Shown here: in pieces, positions 13,375 to 23,956 of the stretch | Position numbering within the stretch: the stretch's first letter is position 1 | Layout of the letters: each line of letters starts with the position of its first letter | Source: Circinella minor | Lineage: Eukaryota; Mucoromycota; Mucoromycetes; Mucorales; Lichtheimiaceae | Assembly (NCBI GenBank): GCA_016758965.1 | Contig: JAEPRB010000035.1 | Location: forward strand, 124,001-188,000 | Reading direction: 5' to 3' | DNA length: 64,000 nt | The notes under the pieces: model-generated | Told to the model about the DNA's origin: nothing | What the model saw: the letters and a program-made list of their open reading frames with translations, nothing else | The model's database searches: none | Translations under genes and position numbers: made by a program

Positions 13375-13702
13375 ATGTCGACTATGTTCTCTTTCATTGA
13401 TAAAGCAATTCTAATGCTCCATTATCGCATCACTCATGAATTCCAGGATATAAATAAACAGAATGCCCTTGTTGAAGAGAGGATCGAAAAAGAAAAAAAA
13501 AACTTAGTAGTAATTCGTGAGCAGAACTAGTTGCACTTCTTATAGTGCTGAAAATGATCGCGGTGAAAATTTTATTGCCAAGTTTAGTTCTGATAATTCC
13601 TCTCATCGATATGAAGAACCTAGGCAGGTAAAAAGGGGTCGTCCTCTACATCACTGGACAGCAAAATTGAATAATCCTTATGGACTATACTACTATCCAT
13701 AG
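13375..13702 (+). pseudogene. Decayed coding relic, possibly a transposase C-terminus
   Basis: Two abutting open stretches in different frames. The first (13375 to about 13532) encodes a 51-residue charged helix with LMLHYRITHEFQDINKQ. The second (13517-13702) has no ATG and ends with VKRGRPLHHWTAKLNNPYG, containing an AT-hook-like KRGRP. The layout (charged helix, spacer, basic GRP motif near the end) recalls the tails of Mutator-like transposases, but there is no catalytic core and no complete frame. The assignment is a guess; the relic status is better supported by the frame change and lack of a start. Confidence 0.3.
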
Positions 13703-13760
13703 AATAGTAGATATAAAGAATATACCAATAAAAGCCATACATCTGCTAAACTTACTACCA

Positions 13761-14092
13761 AGTTAAATGTGGAACTATAATGAACAATTGAACATATTTT
13801 CTGTGAATATTGATTAGCTTGGATTAAGCATTTTTTAACATTTTAGAACCAGAGTGTTTGTAACTGAAAAAGAAGGATTATAAACATAGTTAAAGAATAT
13901 AGTGGCTAAATTTAATCAGTAGGTAGTAAAATACATATAGCTATATAGTATATAACCGCATTTATTCTATGGCTCATATTCAACTCTATTAATGAATGGC
14001 TCATCAGGTTCGTTTGACATAACTAAATAACTCATTTTCACTTTGAAGCATGGCCCATTTTCATTTTGTGTAACCAAATTTAACTTCTAACA
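13761..14092. repeat. Probable decayed copy of the inverted-repeat element found at 20048-20567
   Basis: The right end at 14050-14090 (ATGGCCCATTTTCATTTTG, then AAATTTAACTTCTAA) closely matches the right end of the element in the intron at 20526-20566. A poorer match to the left end (AAGTTAAATGTGG) lies at about 13763. Additional ATGGCTCAT words occur at about 13970 and 14006. It appears non-autonomous and degraded. The left boundary is uncertain. Confidence 0.4.
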
Positions 14093-14416
14093 CTTAATTA
14101 CGTTATCTAACTAGAATTTCAGCTGACAGATTAAAACAGCCAATTTCATTGGCCCCCGCATTTCTTCATATGTTCTTCTTTTGACTTTTACCCACGCTTT
14201 CTTGCTTTACTCTGCCACTCTTTTTTTTTTGTTTTTGATATTTCGTTCCTTTTTTTTCTTCTTTTTCTTGAAAAAGGTTACAAGAAATAATCCAACCCTC
14301 TTCTCCCCTACTCTTGATTATATATTTGTATATTTATTCCATAATTCTTTTTTTACGCGCGTGTGGTGTGTACATATATGATACTTTCGCTCTCTTTTCT
14401 TCCAATAATTAATTAA

Positions 14417-15748
14417 ATGCAAACTACCTCGCCACAGCCTCTTGCTGCCACAAACGCACCCGTTCGAATTACCAACACAACAACGAAAAATACTAGCAAC
14501 CGAAAAAAAACTCAAAATCTCGATTATGTTATACGATCAGGTCTTGCTGGTGGCATTGCAGGATGTGTGGTAAATTTCCTTTTTTTTCACATGTAAAATG
14601 AATTAGAAACATTGTTGCTGACAAAGCATAAAAAATTTTGCTTGTCAAAATAATAGGCAAAGACAGTAATCGCACCACTTGATCGTATAAAAATTTTATT
14701 TCAAGCACGAAATCCAGTTTTTGACAAATATGCTGGTAAGTTAAAAGATACGAAAAACAAACAATAGTTTTGTTCTAATATTTTAAATAAATAAAAAATA
14801 AAGGGACGTTTTCGGGTGTTTTCAAAGCTGGACGAGATATTGTAAAAGATACAGGCACGGCTGGCTTGTTTCAGGGTCATTCTGTCACGTTACTTCGGAT
14901 CTTTCCATATGCAGCTATCAAATTTGTTGCCTACGAACAATATCGTGCAGTAAGTAGCGGTTTTATGTTCACTTTTTTATATGATATCGAAATTAAAGCA
15001 GACAAAAAAAATTAAAATACCCAATTCTATCGATTAGATATTGATGCCAACAAGAAAGGACGAAAATGGAAGTCGGCAGTTCATAGCAGGATCACTAGCA
15101 GGAGTCACTTCCGTCTTATTCACATACCCCTTGGATTTATTGCGTGTACGAATGGCATATGAAGTGAAACAAGTCGGTAAAAGTCGTCCGGGCCTCATAT
15201 CAACGTGCTCACAAATTTATAATGAGCCAGCTGCTGGACAGCGTAGAGGCTTATCCTTTAAAATCATGAATTTTTATCGTGGATTCATGCCTACTGTTGC
15301 TGGTATGATTCCATATGCTGGGCTTTCTTTTTACACACATCATATTGCCACAGAATTTTGTCGATACAGCCCATTGGTTACACACTGGACTCGTGCACCA
15401 CTTGACTTTGATCCAAATGCAAATGATTTGACCCCAGCCCAACGACGGATATTGGAAAAACCGCCATTGAATACGTGGGCTGAATTAGTAAGTGGAGGTA
15501 TTTCTGGACTAGTTGCTCAAACTGGTAGTTATCCACTAGAGGTCATCCGTCGACGAATGCAAGTGGGTGGTTTATTGAATCCCGATGTATTTGTCAGTTT
15601 TATGGATACAGTTAAGGATATTTATCGCGTAAAAGGTTTTAAAGGTTTCTATGTTGGTTTGAGCATTGGTTACATTAAGGTTGCACCATTAATGGCTACA
15701 AGTTTCGCTGTGTATGATCGAATGAAGACAGCGTTATATATAAACTAG
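14417..15748 (+). CDS. LEU5: Mitochondrial carrier, LEU5 / coenzyme A transporter type, 362 aa
   Basis: Inner-membrane solute carrier (SLC25). Exons: 14417-14569, 14657-14735, 14804-14949, 15038-15748. Three carrier repeats are visible, each with the PxD/ExxK/R signature: APLDRIK (P58, D60, K63), YPLDLLRVR and YPLEVIRRR. The N-terminal [21 protein letters not shown] is characteristic of the Leu5/SLC25A16/SLC25A42 branch. The length is near yeast Leu5 (357 aa), which is needed to accumulate CoA in the matrix. A 35-residue polar N-terminal tail precedes the first helix. The third repeat contains the insert usual for this branch. CoA as the substrate is inferred from the branch-specific sequence; a related nucleotide carrier is the main alternative. 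Confidence 0.9.
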
Positions 15749-16161
15749 ATTGTTATTTTATTTTTTTTCACTTATACGTATTTGCTTTATTTTTATACAC
15801 CCTTCCACTCCATTCAATACATCCTTCTTCTCGTTTGTTCCTTCTAATTGATTATACCTTTTTTTCATCCTCTTCCTTCTTCCATTTTAATCCGTTGGAC
15901 TGATGATAATTTTATCATTTCCCAAACTTTGTGTATCATACATATATATACTTTTTTTTTGAACCTTGTAAAATATATAATTTTTTTTCTTCCATCATAA
16001 ATTAAACTTATCCTTTAAAACAAGCACCGGAGTGATTCCCATTGGCTTTCTAAAAATCAGGTCAGGTTCTAAAAGTGTAAGATTTTTATTTGACAGCTCT
16101 TTTTAGTATTGGTCTTTTTTTTTGTTTTGCTTTTTCTTTTCACTGAGGGTTTTGTTGCGTC
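15749..16161. other. Short intergenic region, pyrimidine-rich
   Basis: 413 bp with the 3' end of the carrier gene and the promoter of the rhodanese gene. Several T-runs, a CATTGG motif (about 16039-16044, inverted CCAAT) and a T/C-rich tract just before the start codon. No coding sequence was seen. Confidence 0.45.
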
Positions 16162-17715
16162 ATGTTACCTCAACAGTTACGTTCGACGTCTTTACAACGA
16201 CTAATTCTACGACCAAGTCAAAAATTAGTAACTGTTGGTATAGCAACTCCTACAACACTTAATATACGACAACATAACCCTTTATCATTACGCTCATTAC
16301 GCTCATTTCGTAACTTCAGCATTATTCCAACCAAATCATACGATTTTAGAAGTACTTCTTTCTTATGCAAAAGATTACTAGCTACCGCTCCTTCCAATAA
16401 TAATAACAATAACAATGGCTTTCGCACAATGGCATTTTATAAATTTCACGACCTTAATAAAGACGAACTACCTATTTTTCGACAACAATTGTTGCAAGAT
16501 CTAGGCAAATGGGGTATTGTGGGTCGTATTTACATTTCTACCGAAGGAATCAATGCGCAATTATCTTGTCCCGAAAAACATATTAATAGTTTACGACAAT
16601 ATTGCCACGAAACGCTTAAACCAACTGTGGGGGAACTAATGGATTTAAATTTTGGCACAGAACCTGAAGCAGGGGAACGAGCTTTCCGTGCCCTCCATGT
16701 TCGAATTCGAAAACAGTTGGTAGCTGACGGTTTGGATCCAGCATCATACGATCTCAAAAACAGGCCTTCTCATTTGTCACCAGCAAAATGGCATGAAAAG
16801 TTATCCGATTATAAGCAAAAACATGGTAAAGATCCTATTTTGATCGATATGCGAAATCATTATGAAAGGTACTATAAAGTCTCAACAAGCAAGTAATTAA
16901 AGTTATTAAAAATGGATGATTTGTTAGATTGATGGCTCACCTTGAATTATATGTGTATTCTTATTTATATTAGTGAGATCGGATATTTTGAAGGGGCTAT
17001 TCGACCAAATGTAGATACATTCCGTGGTAGCGTTAAAGCCATGAATGAAATTTGTAAAAATGTACCAAAGGAGCAAGAAATCTTTATGTATTGTACAGGC
17101 GGTATTCGATGCACCAAAGCAGGGGCCATATTACAATCTGCTTCGAAATTTCAAACTGTTCATCTTGTTGAGGGTGGTGTTACAGCCTATGGACGTTGGA
17201 TTCAAGACCAAAAAGACAAAACATCTTCTTTGTTTCGGGGTAAAAACTTCACATTTGACAAGAGATTGGGTGAAGATATTACAGATGAAAAACTGGGTAA
17301 ATGCCATATTTGTGGACAAGCTTGCAGCAGATATCAAAACTGTGCACATGCATCATGTAATCTGCTCATGTTATGCTGCTCTAACTGTGCATCCCAGTTT
17401 TTAAATACATGTGGTCGAATGAATTGTTACGATACAGTGAATGACTTCAAACAAAAGACTTCGGATAATAATTATTTTAAACCTGATGGTCCTGTCATGA
17501 TTAATGGTGTGCGCGCCTTTGTCAAGCAAGGAGAACAAGGCGAGGAGCGAATTGTTATTGGCAAATCTGGTGTCAAATGCGAACATCAATATAATAAACG
17601 GGTTAGAGCAATTGAAGTGTTGGGTGAACCAGGCGATATTTTAAAAGAATGGGCAAAGGCTGGTAGAGAATTACCACCCCTCAATACTACTATCTCTACA
17701 ATCCCACCATCATAG
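16162..17715 (+). CDS. Rhodanese-domain protein of the TrhO/YceA (TSTD2) family, 482 aa
   Basis: Exons: 16162-16868 and 16974-17715. Residues 1-80 are rich in Arg/Ser with almost no acids, like a mitochondrial presequence. Then come the acylphosphatase-like domain (GIVGRIYISTEGINAQL), a rhodanese domain with active loop CTGGIRC (catalytic Cys about residue 276), and a Cys-rich C-terminal zinc-binding region (CHICGQACSRYQNC, then CCSNC and CGRMNC). This is the TrhO architecture. Bacterial TrhO hydroxylates U34 of certain tRNAs in an oxygen-dependent reaction, and animal homologues are called TSTD2. Bacterial TrhO is about 350 aa; the extra length is the N-terminal leader. An internal Met near residue 90, after an Asn run, could start a form without the leader. 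Function in fungi is inference. Confidence 0.87.
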
Positions 17716-18512
17716 ATTCATTCTTTTTTTTAAGAAAAAATGCACACATACACACATACATGTAATATAGTAAATTGTAACATAACTTATTAAAATCTTT
17801 TATCATTATAGTTGGATAAAATGTAGAAAAAATATTGTTTTATTAGTGACATTATTAGAAGATCAATGTAATTTTTGTTGGATGAGTATAATTCTTCATT
17901 ATCCAGAGTAATAGTCAGGAATTCATCTTAAAAGGAAAAACATTCAATAATATATACCATTTTATGGATTACTTAGAAGACGTTAAAGTGATTTGAGTAT
18001 TAATCGAACTTCGTTAAGCCCTACTTAAAGAGACCTTGGTCACCACATTGAAGAGGTAGTCTAGATAGTCATCGCTAGACATATTTGTAAAGATTATATT
18101 CGTTACTCACAAGTACTTTACTAAGTGTATTAATATGGAGAGAATACAGTTGTGTTTAATAGTCAAATACAATGCTATATAGACAATACGTTAGAGCGAT
18201 GCGAATTTTGTTATGCTAACATATACACTGAAAAAAAGGAAACTGGCATAATGCTTTTAATTTTGCTTGTTTGATATGTTGCGGTTTATATAATAATGAA
18301 TTGATAAAAAATATAAAATATACAATTTACAAAAGGGTAGAATAGCAAAAGAAGGTATAGTGTTATAAAAATGTACAGACAGGTTATTGGCAAGAAAAGA
18401 AAAAATGATGAATAAAGTTTTCGTCTGTTTAATAAAGAAATGAGACATAAGAGTTTGTTGGTAAAAAAAAAGAGGTATAAGAAGAGTTAAATGATTTTTT
18501 GGAGAATAAGTG
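17716..18512. other. Intergenic spacer, no gene seen
   Basis: About 800 bp of AT-rich sequence between the convergent 3' ends of the rhodanese gene and the six-exon minus-strand gene. The minus-strand open frame at 18257-18628 overlaps the latter's last exon in another frame and has no protein-like features. Confidence 0.5.
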
Positions 18513-21016
18513 CTATATATTTGTTGTTGATTTTTTAGGTTTAGGTGACATGGGACAAGGAAGTAATAGTTCAGGTTTATTTGTGGTTGTTTCATAGCCA
18601 GAACTTCTAATTGGCTTGTGTGCTCCAATATTTTCGACAGTTGAACATATAAGCTGTTTAATTTGGGACGTTACTCCGAGAAGCATGCCCAAATCATTCG
18701 CAATCGTTTCGACCTCAGTTGGAAAAAAGTATGGCTTTGTTTTATAAATGCGACAAACATATGTTGATGGGTTGTCCAATATAACAGCACGTAGCTTAAG
18801 ACCTATATACATGAATCCATTAGCAAGATGTATAAATTTGAATAATTTCAAAGTATAATTGAAACGTTACAGTTACGTACCCATCATAACAAGCCCAACA
18901 GTGACTAAATCAGAACTGTTTTCAGGAAATAAGTGCACCAATTTCCACATCTGGTCTTTCAACATTTTCGGTAACTTCAACCCAAGTTCGTTCTTCTCCC
19001 TCGTTCCATTGTCGCCTGCATCTTTCTTTCCTACTTCGGTACATCCCACTTCACCTTTAAAGCTTATGAATAGCATGTCGGATTTATGACCATGCTTTTT
19101 TCTTTCATTGGGTTCTCGTAACAAATTTCTTCTATCTGAACTAGCAGTGCTCTCCATCTCTCCCCTAAAAAATCGATTAGTATCTTTCTTGATGACTATT
19201 AAAACCTCCACCCCAAGTATAATTACATACGTTCGTACATCCAGATTATGCTTATCATCAAAAACAGTGTCAATAAATGTGTATACACGACGGATGATGT
19301 CAGCTTCGGTTTGAGTTGTTAGTGGAAAGTATTTGGCATGGAATAGACGGAGTACATTTTGAATTGAGTTTTGCGCCCAATCCAGGTAAAACTCTTCATG
19401 AAAATCGAAGTATCGCTTTCGGACGCGCGTTTCTAAAGCTTCCATAGTGGTCTAGAGAACAGAATGAGCACAACTGAAAGATAAAAAGCAACATAGGCAC
19501 AAGAAAGATAGTAAACAAGATCAACACCAATTCGTTTTTTATCTTACCAGTCCAATAAAATCATTCAAATAATTGAGCAACTGCTCAGGTATTTCGGGGA
19601 GTGGGTGGGGTGATTTTTTTTCTATTTCTTCAATCTCTTCCTTTGTAAAGTTTTTCATTATGTCATCACAAGCCATGTCAAGAATAAAACTATGTGAAAC
19701 ACTATAACATCAAGTAAGTTTCTATCCTATATATTATATATGGTTTGTATATGGTATATATACAACTACTTACTCTTCATAGCAGCATTTGGAACCATAA
19801 GAATATAAAATATCTTCGACTACTTTTCCAGTTGATAGGGTCCACTTGTACCCATCATCCATTTTTTCGTAATCTGTGGTAAATTCTTTCAAAAAGGTTT
19901 CGGTCACTGTAACCTTGCTGCTGTTTGTTGTCGTTGTTGATAAGGAGGAGGAATGTGAACACTTGGATTCAGTATAGGTGCTTGAATTTCGTTTCTAACA
20001 ATTATTTAAATATTAATGACTTGTTGTTTCTTCGTCATACTGCTTTGGAAGTTAAATTTGGCCATCCAAAATAAAATAAAAATGAGCTATTAATGATTTT
20101 GAAACTGTGCCTTAATTTCCAAATTGAGTTGTTTGACTGAAATAGAGCTAGCGACCTCAAAATTGAGCCATACGCAGCAAATTTAAGATTGTCAAGCATT
20201 CATTGACGTTTTTGGACACTTGTGTGATAAGCAATATATATATGCTCTATAGTTAGTTCTTTGAAAACATTTCATATGGATCATATTCATTTATATTATC
20301 TGGTAGCTTATAGTCATTTATTTTCTGCGTTCTTTTCTGTACCGCCTCAATCAATATGTCTTCACAGATGATGGATTATAAGTAGGAGACAATAAAAACC
20401 AAAAAAAAAAAAAAATTCAATAGCTTATATCATTCAACACAGCCGAATATCAAAATTAGATAGCTCATTTTTTAAAGCTGGCTTAATTTTGGCTCATTTC
20501 AAATAGTGGCACACTTCTCAAAACCATGGCTCATTTTCATTCTTGGTGAGCAAATTTAGTTTCTAAGACTGTAAACTAAAAAAAAAAAAATATGGACAAA
20601 AAAAAAGTATTATTACCGATAGAATGTCGATGGTGATCTCGTACCAATCGACACCATCAAGATCAGGTTTTGGCTTGTCTTTCTTTGGCAAGTGTTGATA
20701 ATTATTTGCGTGAGCTTTTGCAAAGCGAGTTGTCCAAATATCCCTAACTTTGTGATTTTTTTCGTAATCGTCAATTATTAGCTGTTTGTGGTCTGAAACA
20801 AACTCCTTTAACGAAGGTTTTTCCGCGTTTTTGAAGTACTGGTCAAATACTACAAGTAGCATTATTAATAATAAACGCGATATTGAACAAGATCGGAACA
20901 TTATTAACAGAAATAATAAGCATAAAAAGTCAATGACGGTAAGATTAACAAAGATAAATCGAATTCTGACGCGTGAAAATGGATAGCTTACCGTCAGAGT
21001 ATTTATGCGTCGACAT
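18513..21016 (-). CDS. Unrecognised repeated-family protein, 497 aa, 6 exons (intact copy A)
   Basis: Minus-strand exons: 21016-20992, 20849-20617, 19994-19774, 19701-19548, 19451-18881, 18802-18513; all joins are GT-AG and the frame stays open for 497 codons. I do not recognise a named domain. The protein has a charged N-terminal half (VDWYEITIDIL; FLKEFTTDYEKMDDGYKWTL), then YLDWAQNSIQNVLRLFH. A later block, HGHKSDMLFISFKGEVGCTEVGKKD, is followed by helices and a PYFFPTEVETIANDLGML segment. Asp336, Glu350 and Lys353 in that block loosely recall PD-(D/E)xK nuclease cores, though the spacing E-x-x-K is not canonical. I recall similar proteins as multicopy hypothetical families in Mucorales. 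A broken paralogue lies at 23957-25265. Intron 2 is 622 bp because of an inserted element; the copy-B intron is 65 bp. Function unknown. Confidence 0.82.
20048..20567. mobile_element. Non-autonomous inverted-repeat element (MITE-like) inside intron 2 of copy A
   Basis: About 520 bp bounded by imperfect terminal inverted repeats of about 40 bp: left end 20048-20090 (GAAGTTAAATTTGGCCATCC onward) and right end 20526-20563. The reverse complement of the right end starts GAAACTAAATTTGCTCACC and, like the left end, ends in AAAATGAGC. The equivalent intron of copy B (24812-24876) is only 65 bp and lacks it, so the element inserted after, or was lost relative to, the duplication. No protein frame inside. 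Target duplication is unclear. Splicing seems tolerated because donor and acceptor are intact. Confidence 0.7.
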
Positions 21017-21170
21017 GGCAACAAAATGAAAAAAGGTTTGAAGGTGCTCTTTTCGATCAGTCTTCAATATTTTATGACGTTATATGACGTCATCACCATA
21101 GAGATTCTTTGATTTTACAACGCGACTGGTTGCGAACCTGATTACTCTTAACTCCTTTATTCTCTACATT

Positions 21171-21408
21171 CTTTTTTTATACAGAGGTTCTACCTGTTAA
21201 TGTCGCTTAGTAGGATTCGGGCCAAGTAGCAGATGCTGCACAGCTGGAATCATCATATATGGTCTCGGTTCCCTCGCAACTGCTGCGAGCTTTTTTTATA
21301 CAGAGGTTCTACCTGTTAATGTCGCTTAGCAGGATTCGGACCAAGTAGCAGATGCTGCACAGCTGGAATCATCATATATGGTCTCGGTTCCCTCGCAACT
21401 GCTGCGAA
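21171..21408. repeat. Tandem duplication of a 119-bp unit upstream of copy A
   Basis: Two head-to-tail units (21171-21289, 21290-21408) differ at only about two internal positions plus the last bases. Each unit is clearly more GC-rich than the surroundings. It contains a perfect hairpin CTCGCA-ACTGC-TGCGAG at its end and a shorter one (GCAG-ATG-CTGC). It lies 155 bp upstream of the start codon of copy A. It does not match tRNA or 5S rRNA as far as I can see. It could be a promoter element, a transposon fragment or a small structured RNA unit. Confidence 0.85.
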
Positions 21409-23093
21409 CAATATTTTTTTATTTTATTTTTTTTGGCTAATGGCATTTATATGTCTTTAGAGATGCGGTTTTGCTTTCGCCATAAATCAAATAGGTAATA
21501 CTCAAGTGATATATAGTATTTACTAATATTTTTAGTATTGTCATTAGATAAAATTATTTGGAAAGACTGAAGCCGTTTGTTAAACCATGTGGGATCAATC
21601 AATCACCCGATTTCTCTCACACCAGTTGCATTTCTACAGAGCTTGGTAACCAACATACAAGAAGCACTAACATAAAAAGTCATGGGTTTTGATTTAAAAT
21701 AATACAAAAGTCCTAAGTTGTTTATAAAAAGGATATCGAGCGGATTCTTCATGGGTTACGCAATTGCTTATAACTTTTGGCCTAGAAATAATACAAAAAA
21801 CAAAAGAAAAATGGAAGCATATTATAACCATGCTGATACAAACATTTCAATAAATTGATTTAATAGTATTTCTGTTAAAAGTAAATTAACAATTTTCAAG
21901 AGCATAAAGAGGAAGTCAGGGTTTTGGTGAGTAGATCAGATGCCATAAGTTGGATGTGGTATTAAAAAAAAAAGAGAAGAAGGGGAGGTTAATGCAAACG
22001 GCGATCTATCCATATGTATAGGTATTAAAGATAGTAATCTAAATAATGTCAATATCAACTCACAACTACTGATATTATTGAGGTGATTATAAAACACAGC
22101 TGGTTTCTCTCCATATTAATACACTTACCAAAGTGCTTGTGAGTGACGAATATAATGTTTACAAATATGTTCAGCGATGACTATCTAGGCTTCCTCTTTA
22201 ATGTCGGTGACCAAGATCTCTTTTTCGAGTAGGGTTTATAAACTAAGTCTGAAGATCCACTTTCATATACTCTTAACCGTCTTCCAAAAGCAAACCATCT
22301 TCCGCATTGAGGATACAACGATTAAAAGAAACATGACCAGTCGTATGTACAATTTTAGCCGAATTAGACACTCATCAATACCCAGCCTTCAATCAACAGC
22401 AATATCATGATGATCACCCCGGTGAAGTCTTAATAACTTGAATTGGTCTTCCTTCTCCAGAGCATACTAGGTAAAGAAAAACTACTAAGCTCTCTTTACA
22501 AAATACGCTCGACTTTCATGAGATGATAAAAAGTAGACCCCTTCCCCTCTTGCTTTTTTTTCTTCACATATTTATACACAACAAATCTCTTAATCAAACA
22601 CATGATGAATCAATATCCCTTTGTTGATGTACCTAGTTCTTTCCCCATCGGCATTTTCCCTGTAATCCCAACAGGTTTTTTATTTTTATTTTTATTTTCA
22701 AAAATCATAAACTGTCCTAAACAAGTATGTCCAACCAGACGTTATGTTTATAGGGGACTTTGAATAAACCACATAATTTTTACTGTACCATGAGCGACTG
22801 TTCTATCCACGCTATAATAGATCTATGTAGAAAATGCTTTCTCTTATAATATTGCCTAATTCTCATGTTTTTTATAAAGTGTTACTACTTTGTACCAAAT
22901 TGGTCCGTCTTGAGCAATGTGTCCGACAAGGACGCTATGCTCACTTGAGGACGTTAAATAAAACATTGAATTAAATCGTATGATATCATTTATTAATGTA
23001 AACATATTCAATCAATACTATATAATATTATTTCGACAAATATCACATACGTAATATACAACGAAGAAAACAAATGATACTCATGTTTTTGAT
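21409..23093. other. Intergenic spacer with a degenerate direct repeat
   Basis: 1.7 kb, no gene seen. Two diverged direct copies of a roughly 65-bp stretch occur at about 22710-22775 and 22900-22970. Both keep the order TGTCC, GACG, TATG, then AATAAA and CA. The open frame at 22201-22410 shows no family resemblance. Confidence 0.4.
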
Positions 23094-23690
23094 TTACCAA
23101 ATAAAGCTATCATCAAAGTACGAATCTATGGAAAGTTTTTCAAGTTTTCCTTTGGCGAACTCTTCAAACTTGGATGAACGAGCGGTACCTTTGCTTATTT
23201 CCAGTACTTTTAAGGATTGAGATGAATTAACCAATTTGTACAACCCAGTATCATTTATTTTCTTGCATGCTAGTAGCACCACCTTTTTCAACTTGGGAAG
23301 CTGTGCAAATTTTGGAAGAGTTTCATTTGTCACTGTACGGACATTCATGAAATGTATCTCATGAAAATGAGGGAGACGCTTTAATGCTCGAATAAATTTA
23401 TCCAAGAGCGGTCCACAGGATCCAATATCAACACCACGCAGCGTAGTAACTTTTGCTAATGCGAGTAATATGTCACTTGTAACAAATAGACCACTTAAAG
23501 AAACATACTGAAGAGGAGCTTTATTTTTAAGCCCAGCATGCTTCTTGAACAAATCAATTAACTTTTTGCCATTAAGTGGTTTAGGAGCTTGTTCAAGTAG
23601 CTCTAGCCATGTCAAGCTCTCCAAGCTTATCAATGCATCCAAGATCTGATTTGCAGTGCGTTGAACATGGATGGTAACAGCAACAAGTTT
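23094..23690 (-). pseudogene. Leucine-rich-repeat (F-box/LRR type) protein relic, 5' truncated
   Basis: Minus-strand open stretch of about 195 codons ending in DSYFDDSFIW and a stop at 23094. Leucine-rich repeats are visible: LESLTWLELLEQAP, LQYVSLSGLFV, LRGVDIGSCGPLLD, LKKVVLLACKKINDTGLYKL and LKVLEISKG, the pattern of F-box/LRR proteins. There is no ATG; the frame opens after an in-frame stop near 23694, and no upstream exon with a credible acceptor was found. The region just upstream (23700-23950) may hold a further frame-shifted piece of the same gene. I read it as the 3' half of an LRR gene joined to the broken copy B. Confidence 0.6.
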
Positions 23691-23956
23691 TGGTGTATTT
23701 TAAATTAGTGAAGCGCCATATTTTTTAGACTTTGACAGAACATCCGAGTCTTGTTAGCACAGTAAAATCGAATTGTGGCGGGTCAGGGCCGAGAATTTTG
23801 TGACCCTTAGATTAGTAAAGTGAAAGTAACAATATAAGGCTTTTAAAGTGTTGGAGTTGCTTGTTCTAAGATATCCTTCAAGGCATCGAAAGGCATGGGG
23901 GAGGGGTTCCAAAGCATTAAAATTAAATTTGTTGATTTGACTGCTGAATATAGTAT

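Larger units (their letters stand above)
11993..14416. other. Intergenic spacer holding several transposon relics
   Basis: 2.4 kb without an intact gene. It contains a pogo/Tigger-like end (12353 onward), a decayed coding relic (13375-13702) and a piece related to the inverted-repeat element found in the 20-kb intron (around 13761-14092). The last 200 bp are pyrimidine-rich (14215-14340) and probably form the promoter and leader of the mitochondrial carrier gene. Confidence 0.55.

Noticed and set aside
13517..13702. 61-codon frame with KRGRP motif as a gene
   Set aside because: No ATG, frame differs from the neighbouring open stretch; kept only as part of a decayed relic.
21171..21408. Tandem repeat as tRNA, 5S rRNA or CRISPR
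   Set aside because: No cloverleaf or intact A/B boxes, does not resemble 5S, and two adjoining units without spacers are not a CRISPR array.
22201..22410. 69-codon plus-strand frame
   Set aside because: No domain, no conserved context, within a spacer containing degenerate repeats.
23094..23642. LRR open frame as an intact gene
   Set aside because: It would need a TTG start; no ATG or upstream exon is visible and it abuts a broken gene.
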